A stretch of DNA of 14,028 nt, from positions 1-14,028 of the forward strand of contig JAZQTM010000038.1 of assembly GCA_045630765.1 (NCBI GenBank). Reading direction: 5' to 3'. Below the pieces are notes generated by a model that was not told the DNA's origin, made no database searches, and was given only the letters and a program-made list of their open reading frames with translations. This document shows positions 6,321 through 12,249 of the stretch, piece by piece. Position 1 is the first letter of the stretch, and each line of letters starts with the position of its first letter. Both the position numbers and the translations under genes were made by a program. The stretch comes from RGIG3009 sp045630765 (GTDB taxonomy: Bacteria; Bacillota; Clostridia; Oscillospirales; Acutalibacteraceae).

Positions 6321-7493
6321 ATGCAAGAAAACAAAGCCGACATTCTCAAGGAAGTCACCGGTCAGGATTCGCTCGTGTCCGACGATCTGCTGGACGTCAC
6401 CTTGGTGAAAAAGGATAAGAAGACGCAGCTCAACGAGCTTATCGAGCTTGGTCGTACCAAGGGCAAGCTGACCACGCAAGAAATCCTTGACGCGATGGAG
6501 AATCTGGATTTTGATCCGGAGCAGATGGACAAGCTGTATGAAACACTGGAAAGCTTGAGCATCGAAGTTATTGACGATTTCAGCGAAACGGTGTTTGAAG
6601 AAATGGAAGCCGCTGTCGAGGTTACCGAAACCGAAGACGGCGACGACGGCTCTGCCGACGGTGTTGCCACCGACGATCCGGTCAAGGTGTATTTGAAAGA
6701 GATCGGTCGCGTTCCGCTCTTGTCGCCCGAAGAGGAGATCGAATTATCCATCAAGATCGCCGAAGGCAGCGACTATGCCAAAAAACGTCTGTCCGAAGCC
6801 AACCTCCGTTTGGTCGTCAGCATTGCCAAACGTTACGTCGGTCGCGGTATGCAGTTCTTGGATCTGATCCAAGAGGGTAACCTCGGTTTGATCAAAGCGG
6901 TTGAGAAATTCGACTATACCAAGGGCTTTAAGTTCTCCACGTACGCTACGTGGTGGATCCGTCAGGCGATCACGCGTGCGATTGCCGATCAGGCGCGTAC
7001 CATTCGTATCCCCGTTCATATGGTAGAAACCATCAACAAGGTGAAAAAGGTTTCCAGCCAATTGTTGCATAAAAACGGTCACGAGCCGACTGCCGAGGAG
7101 ATCGCGGTCGAGTTGGATATGCCGGCAGAAAAAGTGCGCGAGATTATGCGCGTGGCACAAGAGCCGGTATCGCTTGAAACGCCGATCGGCGAGGAAGAAG
7201 ACAGCCATCTCGGCGACTTCATCCCCGACGACGAAGCTCCCGCACCGGCAGACGCGGCATCCCGTATGCTGCTCCGAGAACAGTTGCGCGACGTACTCGG
7301 TACGTTAACGCAGCGTGAAGCGCGCGTGTTATCGCTGCGTTTCGGTTTGGAGGACGGTCGTCCGCGCACGCTCGAGGAAGTCGGCAAGGAGTTTGACGTC
7401 ACCCGTGAGCGTATTCGTCAGATCGAAGCAAAGGCGTTGCGCAAACTGCGTCATCCCAGCCGCAGCAAAAAATTAAAGGATTTCTTGGATTAA
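6321..7493 (+). CDS. rpoD: RNA polymerase principal sigma factor (sigma-A / RpoD)
   Basis: A 390-residue group 1 sigma factor. Region 1.1 occupies about 30-90 and is followed by an acidic stretch (about 90-119). Region 1.2 begins at DPVKVYLKEIGRVPLLS (about 119-135). Regions 2.1-2.4 run through NLRLVVSIAKRY, FLDLIQEGNLGL and the promoter-melting and -10 reading block YATWWIRQAITRAIADQ (about 208-224). Region 3 follows, and region 4.2 (RTLEEVGKEF, then TRERIRQIEAKALRKLRHP) reads the -35 box. The length is normal for Bacillota, lacking the large insert of proteobacterial RpoD. GGAGGAATG upstream gives a strong start. It closes the dgt-dnaG-rpoD cluster; the next promoter begins four bases after its stop codon. 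Confidence 0.98.
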   Translation: MQENKADILKEVTGQDSLVSDDLLDVTLVKKDKKTQLNELIELGRTKGKLTTQEILDAMENLDFDPEQMDKLYETLESLSIEVIDDFSETVFEEMEAAVEVTETEDGDDGSADGVATDDPVKVYLKEIGRVPLLSPEEEIELSIKIAEGSDYAKKRLSEANLRLVVSIAKRYVGRGMQFLDLIQEGNLGLIKAVEKFDYTKGFKFSTYATWWIRQAITRAIADQARTIRIPVHMVETINKVKKVSSQLLHKNGHEPTAEEIAVELDMPAEKVREIMRVAQEPVSLETPIGEEEDSHLGDFIPDDEAPAPADAASRMLLREQLRDVLGTLTQREARVLSLRFGLEDGRPRTLEEVGKEFDVTRERIRQIEAKALRKLRHPSRSKKLKDFLD

Positions 7494-7496
7494 CTC

Positions 7497-7524
7497 TTGA
7501 CAATCGCCGTATTTGTGGTAGAAT
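7497..7524 (+). promoter_or_regulatory. Promoter of the tRNA-Met-tRNA-Trp unit
   Basis: A perfect TTGACA (7497-7502) and TAGAAT (7519-7524) with a 16-base spacer; TGG just before the -10 box gives an extended -10 element. It starts right behind the rpoD stop codon. Confidence 0.87.
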
Positions 7525-7552
7525 AAAGTTCGTGCCGCAAGTACGGTTACTC

Positions 7553-7629
7553 GGGCCTTTAGCTCAGTTGGTTAGAGCAACCGGCTCATAACCGGTTGGT
7601 CCCGGGTTCGAGTCCCTGAAGGCCCACCA
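7553..7629 (+). tRNA. tRNA-Met, elongator type (anticodon CAT)
   Basis: Complete cloverleaf: acceptor GGGCCTT with AAGGCCC, D-stem GCTC/GAGC, anticodon stem ACCGG/CCGGT with loop CTCATAA and anticodon CAT at 7587-7589, T-loop TTCGAGT, discriminator A, encoded CCA. A paired G1-C72 end and no GGG/CCC run in the anticodon stem exclude the initiator. A CAT anticodon could also belong to the isoleucine tRNA modified by TilS; sequence alone does not settle this, though the elongator Met reading fits best. The T-stem has one C-T mismatch (CCGGG against CCCTG). Confidence 0.9.
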
Positions 7630-7639
7630 AACAAACGTC

Positions 7640-7663
7640 GGTGCAAAGCGAACGCTTTGCACC
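7640..7663 (+). other. Perfect hairpin in the spacer between two tRNAs
   Basis: GGTGCAAAGCG (7640-7650) and CGCTTTGCACC (7653-7663) are perfect complements. There is no T tract after it and no promoter between the tRNAs, so it is more likely a processing or stability structure in the tRNA-Met-tRNA-Trp precursor than a terminator. Confidence 0.7.
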
Positions 7664-7670
7664 GTGATAT

Positions 7671-7746
7671 AGGGGCATAGCTCAGTTGGTAGAGCAGCGG
7701 TCTCCAAAACCGCGTGCCGAGGGTTCGAGTCCTTCTGCCCCTGCCA
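7671..7746 (+). tRNA. tRNA-Trp (anticodon CCA)
   Basis: Complete cloverleaf: acceptor AGGGGCA with TGCCCCT, D-stem GCTC/GAGC, anticodon stem GCGGT/ACCGC with loop CTCCAAA and anticodon CCA at 7704-7706, T-loop TTCGAGT, discriminator G, encoded CCA. It is co-transcribed with tRNA-Met, which ends 41 bases upstream. Its 3' end recurs at 7947-7968, and pieces of its 3' half recur as antisense at 7808-7820 and 8015-8027. Confidence 0.97.
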
Positions 7747-7785
7747 AAAAAGATAGGTACCACGAAAGTGGTACCTATCTTTTTT
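7747..7785 (+). terminator. Terminator of the tRNA-Met-tRNA-Trp unit
   Basis: A perfect 13-bp stem (7751-7763 with 7768-7780) closed by a GAAA tetraloop, flanked by an A run and a following run of T residues to 7785. It begins at the CCA end of tRNA-Trp and could work in both directions. Confidence 0.92.
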
Positions 7786-7814
7786 CGCATGCGTAGATGA
7801 ATTGGCTCCTCGGC

Positions 7815-7853
7815 ACGCGGAGCGTGTCGTGGGGCGCGTTGCCGAGCGCTCGC
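7815..7853 (+). repeat. 39-bp direct repeat, copy 1
   Basis: It matches 8158-8196 at 38 of 39 bases; the one difference is T7830 against C8173. It starts inside the segment antisense to tRNA-Trp and ends in GAGCGCTCGC, which contains the palindrome GAGCGCTC. The two copies flank the rest of the element and lie 343 bases apart. Confidence 0.9.
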
Positions 7854-7946
7854 AGTGCGAGATACAGTGTGGCAAAAGCGGGTGCAGCGGTCGAAAGTTG
7901 CCGAGCGAAAGCGAGTATGAGCAACTTTCGGGCACCGCAAACGGAT

Positions 7947-7968
7947 GAGTCCTACTGCCCCTGCCAAA
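7947..7968 (+). repeat. Second copy of the tRNA-Trp 3' end
   Basis: It matches tRNA-Trp 7727-7748 at 21 of 22 bases, covering part of the T-loop, the T-stem, the acceptor strand, the discriminator G and the CCA. The single change (A at 7954, T in the tRNA) is mirrored in the inverted copy at 8015-8027, so the two extra copies match each other better than either matches the tRNA. The direct repeat of a tRNA 3' end 220 bases downstream resembles the att sites left by integration at tRNA genes, but no integrase is present. Confidence 0.85.
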
Positions 7969-7970
7969 GG

Positions 7971-8003
7971 AAAACAGGCACCCAAAAGGGTGGCTGTTTT
8001 GCT
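7971..8003 (+). terminator. Terminator-like hairpin after the tRNA-Trp 3' copy
   Basis: AAAACAGGCACCC (7971-7983) and GGGTGGCTGTTTT (7988-8000) pair with a single mismatch around an AAAA loop, followed by GCTTTG. The order tRNA-end then hairpin copies the arrangement at the real tRNA-Trp. Confidence 0.6.
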
Positions 8004-8032
8004 TTGCAGAAAAAGGGCAGTAGGACTTGAAA

Positions 8033-8101
8033 GCCCGTGAAGAAAACGCCACGGTGTGGCGTTTTTAGGGCGTCGCGTTGCACCGCCCTGACGGGCTGTA
8101 C
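8033..8101 (+). repeat. 69-bp double-hairpin module, copy 2
   Basis: A perfect 10-bp stem (8043-8052 with 8056-8065, loop GGT) running into five T residues is followed by an AGGGCG/CGCCCT stem (8067-8072 with 8084-8089). Here the ends also pair: GCCCGT (8033-8038) with ACGGGC (8091-8096), which would enclose both hairpins in a three-way junction. It is collinear with 143-75 (minus), with nine differences and no gaps. Confidence 0.82.
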
Positions 8102-8157
8102 CGAAACTCGCAGACGAGATCAAACTACCGCACTGTTTACAGAACTCGCGGGGATAG

Positions 8158-8196
8158 ACGCGGAGCGTGTCGCGGGGCGCGTTGCCGAGCGCTCGC
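8158..8196 (+). repeat. 39-bp direct repeat, copy 2
   Basis: Partner of 7815-7853 with one mismatch. It lies about 80 bases upstream of the fsa promoter and outside the tRNA-antisense element itself. Confidence 0.9.
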
Positions 8197-8209
8197 GTTT
8201 ATTTGCTCA

Positions 8210-8229
8210 AATGTGATTAAATGTGATTA
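8210..8229 (+). promoter_or_regulatory. Tandem 10-bp repeat upstream of fsa
   Basis: AATGTGATTA occurs twice head to tail (8210-8219 and 8220-8229), that is, with about one helical turn between copies, and ends 45 bases before the -35 box of fsa. The spacing would let a regulator bind both on one DNA face. The TGTGA core resembles a half-site of the Crp/Fnr family, but this is only a hint. Confidence 0.45.
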
Positions 8230-8274
8230 TATCGGGTGGAAGAAAAGTTATTTTACAAATCAAACAAGCAGATA

Positions 8275-8303
8275 TTGACGTCAATGGACAAGTGTAATAG
8301 AAT
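8275..8303 (+). promoter_or_regulatory. Promoter of the fsa-SDR operon with a palindrome at the -35 box
   Basis: TTGACG (8275-8280) and TAGAAT (8298-8303) lie 17 bases apart, 35 bases before fsa. The -35 box sits inside the perfect palindrome TTGACGTCAA (8275-8284), a plausible small operator where a dimeric repressor would block RNA polymerase. Confidence 0.7.
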
Positions 8304-8338
8304 AAACGTATACCACGGATCTTCAGGAGGAAATACAC

Positions 8339-9010
8339 ATGGAATTTTTATTGGATACGGCAAACGTTGACCAAATCAAAAAATACAGCGAGATCTACAA
8401 CGTAACGGGTGTGACCTCAAACCCGACGATTGTCTCCCGCGAGAAGTGCGAGTTTTTCCCGGTTCTCTATAAAATAAGGGAGATCATTGGTGATAAACAA
8501 CTCCACGTTCAGGTGACGGGACATACCTTTGAGGAAATGGTAAAAGAAGCCGAAACGATTGTGAAGAACATCGACAAAAACGTCTATATCAAGGTTCCCA
8601 CAAACGAAGAGGGAATCAAGACGATGAAAGTGCTCAAAGAGAATGGCTATAACGTTACGGCAACGGCCATTTATACCGTTCAGCAGGCGGTGATGGCGGC
8701 GAGTGTCGGTGCCGATTATGCTGCGCCGTATTTTAACCGTATGTGTAACAATAACTATAATGCGCCCGAGGCAATTTCCGAAATGGCAAAGCTGTATACG
8801 ATGTATAACAAGCCGACAAAATTGCTTGCGGCAAGCTTCAAGAACACGAACCAGATCATGCAGGCATTGTTATCCGGTGCCAAAGCGGTTACGGTTTCAC
8901 CCGAGCTTTACACCATGATGTTTGACAGTCCTCTTATCGCGTCTGCCATTTCCAAGTTCGATGAGGACTGGGCGGGCGTTTACGGAGACAAGAAAATTTA
9001 CGAGCTTTGA
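8339..9010 (+). CDS. fsa: Fructose-6-phosphate aldolase-like transaldolase (TalC/FSA type)
   Basis: A 223-residue class I aldolase of the small transaldolase family. Residues expected from E. coli FSA are at matching positions: Asp6, Asn28 (TSNPT), the Schiff-base Lys85 (VYIKVP), Thr109 and Tyr131 in AAPYFNRM. Tyr at 131, rather than the Phe of true transaldolases, favours fructose-6-phosphate aldolase activity (fructose 6-phosphate to dihydroxyacetone plus glyceraldehyde 3-phosphate, or related dihydroxyacetone chemistry). AASFK and the VSPELYTMM segment also fit. CAGGAGGAAAT gives a strong start. It forms an operon with the dehydrogenase 15 bases downstream. Many Clostridia carry several such paralogues with unknown sugar-phosphate substrates. 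Confidence 0.88.
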   Translation: MEFLLDTANVDQIKKYSEIYNVTGVTSNPTIVSREKCEFFPVLYKIREIIGDKQLHVQVTGHTFEEMVKEAETIVKNIDKNVYIKVPTNEEGIKTMKVLKENGYNVTATAIYTVQQAVMAASVGADYAAPYFNRMCNNNYNAPEAISEMAKLYTMYNKPTKLLAASFKNTNQIMQALLSGAKAVTVSPELYTMMFDSPLIASAISKFDEDWAGVYGDKKIYEL

Positions 9011-9025
9011 TAAGAGGAAAACGAC

Positions 9026-9802
9026 ATGCGATTCAAAAATAAAAAAGTTGTGGTAACGGGTGCCGCAAGCGGTATCGGTGAAGCCATTGCTATGGGCTTT
9101 GCAAAAGAGGGCGCCGACGTTGCCTTTATGGATATTAACGGAGAAAGTGCAGAGAACTGTGCACGTCTGGCGAAAGAACAATACGGTACAAACTGTATAG
9201 GGTTAGCTGTCGACGTATCGGATAAGGCAAGCGTTGAAAACGGCTTTGCTATTGTGGAGGAAGCCTTTGGCGGAGTGGATGTTTTTGTAAACTGCGCCGG
9301 TATCTCCGTTATTGTACCGCTGCTGGATTGTACGGAGGAAATCTGGGACAAGACGATCGATATCAATCTAAAAGGCGCCTTCTTGTGTATGCAGTGCGCC
9401 GTGAGAATTATGGAAAAACAGAAAGCGGGCTCCATTATCTGTATGTCCTCTCAGTCGGGAAAGGTGGGAGGCAGTGAATATCAGGCATACTGTGCCAGTA
9501 AGTTTGGTATTATCGGGCTTGTCCAGTCTACCGCTATGGAGTTTGCCAAGAAGGGGATCCGTGTCAATGCGGTTTGCCCCGGTGTGGTTAAAACGCCTCT
9601 ATGGGACAAACAAACAGGTGACTACGCCAAAAAGAGAAACATAAAGCCCGAAGAAGTAATGCCGTATTTTGAGTCGAAAATACCGATGGGAAGAATCGGC
9701 TCATTGGAAGATGTCGTAAACGTAACGTTTTTTCTTGCGGGGGATGACTCTTCCTATCTCACCGGTCAGTCATTGAATGTGGCGGGCGGACAGATCATGT
9801 AA
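9026..9802 (+). CDS. Short-chain dehydrogenase/reductase, likely for a sugar or polyol
   Basis: A 258-residue classical SDR. The cofactor loop is TGAASGIG (11-18), Asp36 at the end of the second strand favours NAD(H) over NADP(H), NCAG is at 89-92, Asn114 and Ser142 are in place, and the catalytic YCASK motif gives Tyr155 and Lys159. The C-terminal GQSLNVAGG is typical of the sorbitol-6-phosphate or gluconate-type dehydrogenases. With the FSA-like aldolase just upstream, a route from a polyol or polyol phosphate through a ketose to aldol cleavage is reasonable, but the substrate is not shown. AGA supplies three of the few arginines, which is more than in the neighbouring housekeeping genes such as rpoD; this could reflect transfer but the numbers are small. 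Confidence 0.88.
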   Translation: MRFKNKKVVVTGAASGIGEAIAMGFAKEGADVAFMDINGESAENCARLAKEQYGTNCIGLAVDVSDKASVENGFAIVEEAFGGVDVFVNCAGISVIVPLLDCTEEIWDKTIDINLKGAFLCMQCAVRIMEKQKAGSIICMSSQSGKVGGSEYQAYCASKFGIIGLVQSTAMEFAKKGIRVNAVCPGVVKTPLWDKQTGDYAKKRNIKPEEVMPYFESKIPMGRIGSLEDVVNVTFFLAGDDSSYLTGQSLNVAGGQIM

Positions 9803-9910
9803 CGCAAACGGACGAGTCCGTCCAAAGAGTATTGCTAAAAAAGCTTGGAACCACCCATTGGGTGGTTCTTTTATTTGCGCAAAGCAACTCGCAGATGTGA
9901 TCGCACTACC
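9803..9910 (+). repeat. Third repeat patch, related to the block upstream of fsa
   Basis: CGCAAACGGACGAGTCC (9803-9819) matches 7936-7952 at 16 of 17 bases, and the 25 bases at 9886-9910 match 8105-8129 at 21 of 25. The two motifs occur in the same order and orientation as in the block before fsa, with a terminator hairpin between them in each case. The 69-bp module and clear tRNA pieces are missing here. The rest of the 9803-9956 gap shows nothing else. Confidence 0.65.
9848..9873 (+). terminator. Terminator of the fsa-SDR operon
   Basis: GAACCACCC (9848-9856) pairs perfectly with GGGTGGTTC (9860-9868), followed by TTTTATTT. It lies 45 bases after the dehydrogenase stop codon. Confidence 0.85.
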
Positions 9911-9956
9911 CCTTTGCTCATTCGCCTATACCTATAAAACGGACAAGAATAACACC

Positions 9957-9985
9957 TTGTTTTTTTCGTGATAATTTGGTATACT
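9957..9985 (+). promoter_or_regulatory. Promoter of the LarA-family gene
   Basis: TATACT (9980-9985) is preceded by TTGG, giving an extended -10 character, and TTGTTT (9957-9962) lies 17 bases upstream of it. ATGGAGTGATG then serves as the ribosome binding region before 10016. Confidence 0.75.
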
Positions 9986-10015
9986 AACGGCAGAATATTG
10001 ATGGAGTGATGCAAC

Positions 10016-11290
10016 ATGAAAACGGTACTTTTTCCTTACGGAAAAGACCACCTTTTCTACGATTTTAAGGATGAGGAACTTGTAGACGTGCTGACCTCGT
10101 CCATTGAGGAGTATATCCCTGCGGCGGGAGAGTGTGAGCTGGTGAAAACCGCACTCGAAAACCCGATCGGATCACAGCGCTTATGTGAACTTGCAAAAGG
10201 CAAGCAAACCGTCGTGATCGTCGCCAGCGACCATACTCGACCGGTGCCGAGCAAGGTGATTATGCCGTTGATGCTTGAGGAGATCCGAAGCGGCAACCCC
10301 GATGCCGACATCACCATTCTTATCGCCACGGGTTGCCACCGCGGCACTACCAAAGAAGAACTCGTCAATAAATTTGGTGCCGACATCGTCCAAAACGAGA
10401 AGATCTACATTCACGACTGCGACGAGCGCGAAAAGCTTATTAATATCGGCAAACTGCCGTCGGGCGGTGATTGCGAGATCAATTCCATTGCCGTCCGAGC
10501 CGACTTGTTGGTCGCAGAAGGGTTTATCGAGCCGCATTTCTTCGCCGGCTTTTCGGGCGGCAGAAAAAGCGTGTTGCCCGGTGTGGCGAGCCGAGGAACG
10601 GTACTTGCCAACCATTGCTCGGAATTTATCGCTCATCCGTGTGCGCGAACCGGTATTTTAGACGGCAACCCCATTCACGAGGATATGCTGTGGGCAGCCG
10701 AGCAGGCAAAATTAGCCTTTATCGTCAACGTCGTGTTGAATGCTGAAAAGAAAGTGCTGTTTGCTACCGCGGGCGCACCGCAAGCGGCACACAAAGCGGG
10801 AACGGATTTCTTATCCTCGCTGTGCGGCGTTTCAGCCGTTCCGGCAGACGTTGTCATCACGACTAACGGCGGGTATCCGCTCGATCAGAATATCTATCAA
10901 GCGGTCAAGGGAATGACGGCTGCCGAAGCCACCGTCAAGGAGGGCGGCGTCATCATTATGCTGGCATCGTCCGACGACGGCACGGGCGGCGATCATTTTT
11001 ACCGCCAGATGGCGGAAACCTCCGATATCGGCGAAACAATGGCAATGTATTTGAATCGAGGCCGAGGCGAAACCGCTCCCGATCAGTGGATGTCGCAGAT
11101 TTTCCTGCGCATTTTGATGAAAGCCACCGTGATCTATCTTTCCAATGCACCCGATGAGATCGTGGAAGCGATGCATATGATTCCCGTTCATTCCATAGAC
11201 GAAGCGCTGGCAAAAGCGCGCGAGATTTTAGGTAAAGAGGACGTGCAAATCGTTGCCGTTCCCGACGGGGTATCCGTTATCGTAAAATAA
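10016..11290 (+). CDS. larA: LarA-family nickel-pincer racemase/epimerase
   Basis: A 424-residue member of the lactate racemase (LarA) family, DUF2088. The residues that hold the nickel-pincer cofactor and act in catalysis in Lactiplantibacillus plantarum LarA fall at the same numbers here: SDHTRP with Asp72, His73 and Arg75, His108 (ATGCHRG), His174 (EPHFFAGFSGGRKS), Lys184 and His200. The enzyme therefore looks active rather than a relic. LarA homologues differ in substrate, including lactate, malate, other 2-hydroxyacids and gluconate (C2 epimerisation), so lactate is not assured. The pincer cofactor needs LarB, LarC and LarE, none of which is in this window. The gene is flanked by its own promoter and terminator, next to the fsa-SDR operon, which would suit a sugar-acid substrate. 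Confidence 0.9.
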   Translation: MKTVLFPYGKDHLFYDFKDEELVDVLTSSIEEYIPAAGECELVKTALENPIGSQRLCELAKGKQTVVIVASDHTRPVPSKVIMPLMLEEIRSGNPDADITILIATGCHRGTTKEELVNKFGADIVQNEKIYIHDCDEREKLINIGKLPSGGDCEINSIAVRADLLVAEGFIEPHFFAGFSGGRKSVLPGVASRGTVLANHCSEFIAHPCARTGILDGNPIHEDMLWAAEQAKLAFIVNVVLNAEKKVLFATAGAPQAAHKAGTDFLSSLCGVSAVPADVVITTNGGYPLDQNIYQAVKGMTAAEATVKEGGVIIMLASSDDGTGGDHFYRQMAETSDIGETMAMYLNRGRGETAPDQWMSQIFLRILMKATVIYLSNAPDEIVEAMHMIPVHSIDEALAKAREILGKEDVQIVAVPDGVSVIVK

Positions 11291-11292
11291 CG

Positions 11293-11322
11293 AAACCGGA
11301 CGGTTTACCGTCCGGTTTTTTA
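11293..11322 (+). terminator. Terminator after the LarA-family gene
   Basis: A perfect 11-bp stem, AAACCGGACGG (11293-11303) with CCGTCCGGTTT (11308-11318), loop TTTA, running into a T tract. It starts right after the stop codon. Confidence 0.92.
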
Positions 11323-11366
11323 TTCTTTTCCCGCATACGTCGGGTTGAAGTGAGAAAAAGAAAATA

Positions 11367-11395
11367 TTGTAAAGCAAGCGAAAATATGATAGAAT
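11367..11395 (+). promoter_or_regulatory. Promoter of the amidohydrolase-pnuC operon
   Basis: TTGTAA (11367-11372) and TAGAAT (11390-11395) are 17 bases apart, ahead of a very purine-rich AGGGGAGGGG ribosome binding site (11411-11420). No riboswitch structure is apparent in the roughly 30-base leader, which is too short for one. Confidence 0.65.
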
Positions 11396-11427
11396 GATGT
11401 CATATTTTTGAGGGGAGGGGATACATT

Positions 11428-12249
11428 GTGCCCATGAAACGTAAGATCGATTGCCATACACATATCGTCAACGATATGATCAAGGCGGCGTATTTTGATC
11501 GTACGGACGGTTACGCGTTAGTCATGCCGTTCCTCGAAAAATTCGCCGGCAATGCTCCTCCCGACCACAGCGCAGACACCGTTCAAAACGATGCACGGCT
11601 GTTTTTGTGTCCCGCCATTGATATCCGTGGTGATATTCCGTCGCAGCTCGAAGCGATCGAGCCGTGCTTGGAAACGCACCGCGTGGTGGGACTCAAGATC
11701 TATCTGACGTATCAAACGGGACGTGCAGATGACGAGCGTTTGCGTCCCGTATACGAATTTGCCGAGCGGCACCGTCTGTCCGTTACCTATCACACGGGCT
11801 CGTGTTCTCTGGTGTTGCCGACAGACAACGATATGGAGGGTTCCAACGCGCGGTACGTTCAGAACGTTGCGCGGGAATTTCCGAACGTGAATTTTATCGT
11901 TGCGCATATGGATGATCCTCGCTATGAGGACTGTATCCGCATTGTGCACGAGCAGGCGAATATGTTTACCGATTTTTCGGGCGCTTATGAGCCGGGGACA
12001 CAGGAGGGCGCCGATATGCAATGGGCGATCGATACCTTTGCGCGCGCCATTCACCGGTACCCCGATACTTATCAAAAAATTCTGTACGGCACGGATTTTT
12101 GCCCACCGATCAATCTGTCGGCGATCGACGAATACGACACGACTATCGCCGGCATCTTCAAGGCGGAATGCTTTGAGGATATTTATTACAACAACGCTCT
12201 TCGGGCGTTTCCTTTACTTTCGAAGTATATTAAGGAGGAAGTGTTATGA
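11428..12249 (+). CDS. Amidohydrolase-family (metal-dependent TIM-barrel) hydrolase
   Basis: A 273-residue protein of the amidohydrolase 2 type (PF04909). The metal-site residues can be traced: His10 and His12 (DCHTH), His122 (TYHTG), His160 (VAHMDD) and Asp223 (YGTDF), with Lys90 in GLKIYL. The family covers decarboxylases such as ACMSD as well as hydrolases of C-O and C-N bonds, so the reaction is unknown. The GTG at 11428 sits 7 bases after the AGGGGAGGGG site and is a better start than the ATG at 11434. Its stop overlaps the start of the PnuC-like gene in ATGA, which implies translational coupling and a shared function, perhaps processing of a compound taken up by the transporter. Confidence 0.82.
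   Translation: MPMKRKIDCHTHIVNDMIKAAYFDRTDGYALVMPFLEKFAGNAPPDHSADTVQNDARLFLCPAIDIRGDIPSQLEAIEPCLETHRVVGLKIYLTYQTGRADDERLRPVYEFAERHRLSVTYHTGSCSLVLPTDNDMEGSNARYVQNVAREFPNVNFIVAHMDDPRYEDCIRIVHEQANMFTDFSGAYEPGTQEGADMQWAIDTFARAIHRYPDTYQKILYGTDFCPPINLSAIDEYDTTIAGIFKAECFEDIYYNNALRAFPLLSKYIKEEVL

Larger units (their letters stand above)
7808..8101 (+). repeat. tRNA-Trp-linked element with permuted antisense tRNA pieces
   Basis: This is the second member of the family seen at 75-324. It starts with 13 bases (7808-7820) exactly antisense to the anticodon-stem/variable region of tRNA-Trp (7710-7722). A rough sense copy of the same region follows at 7836-7849, so the two can form a hairpin. Later come a perfect hairpin (7892-7901 with 7921-7930), a sense copy of the tRNA 3' end (7947-7968) and a terminator-like stem. 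At 8015-8027 are 13 bases antisense to the copied T-stem/acceptor region. The element closes with the 69-bp double-hairpin module (8033-8101). No credible gene is seen in 7786-8274. Confidence 0.72.

Noticed and set aside
7564..8123. Long minus-strand frames across tRNA-Met, tRNA-Trp and the repeat block
   Set aside because: They run antisense through two tRNAs and the structured repeats (DSNPGPTGYEPVALTN is an antisense tRNA-Met translation), with no start signals or codon bias.
7815..8196. A CRISPR array made from the 39-bp repeats
   Set aside because: There are only two copies, 343 bases apart, no regular spacers and no cas genes.
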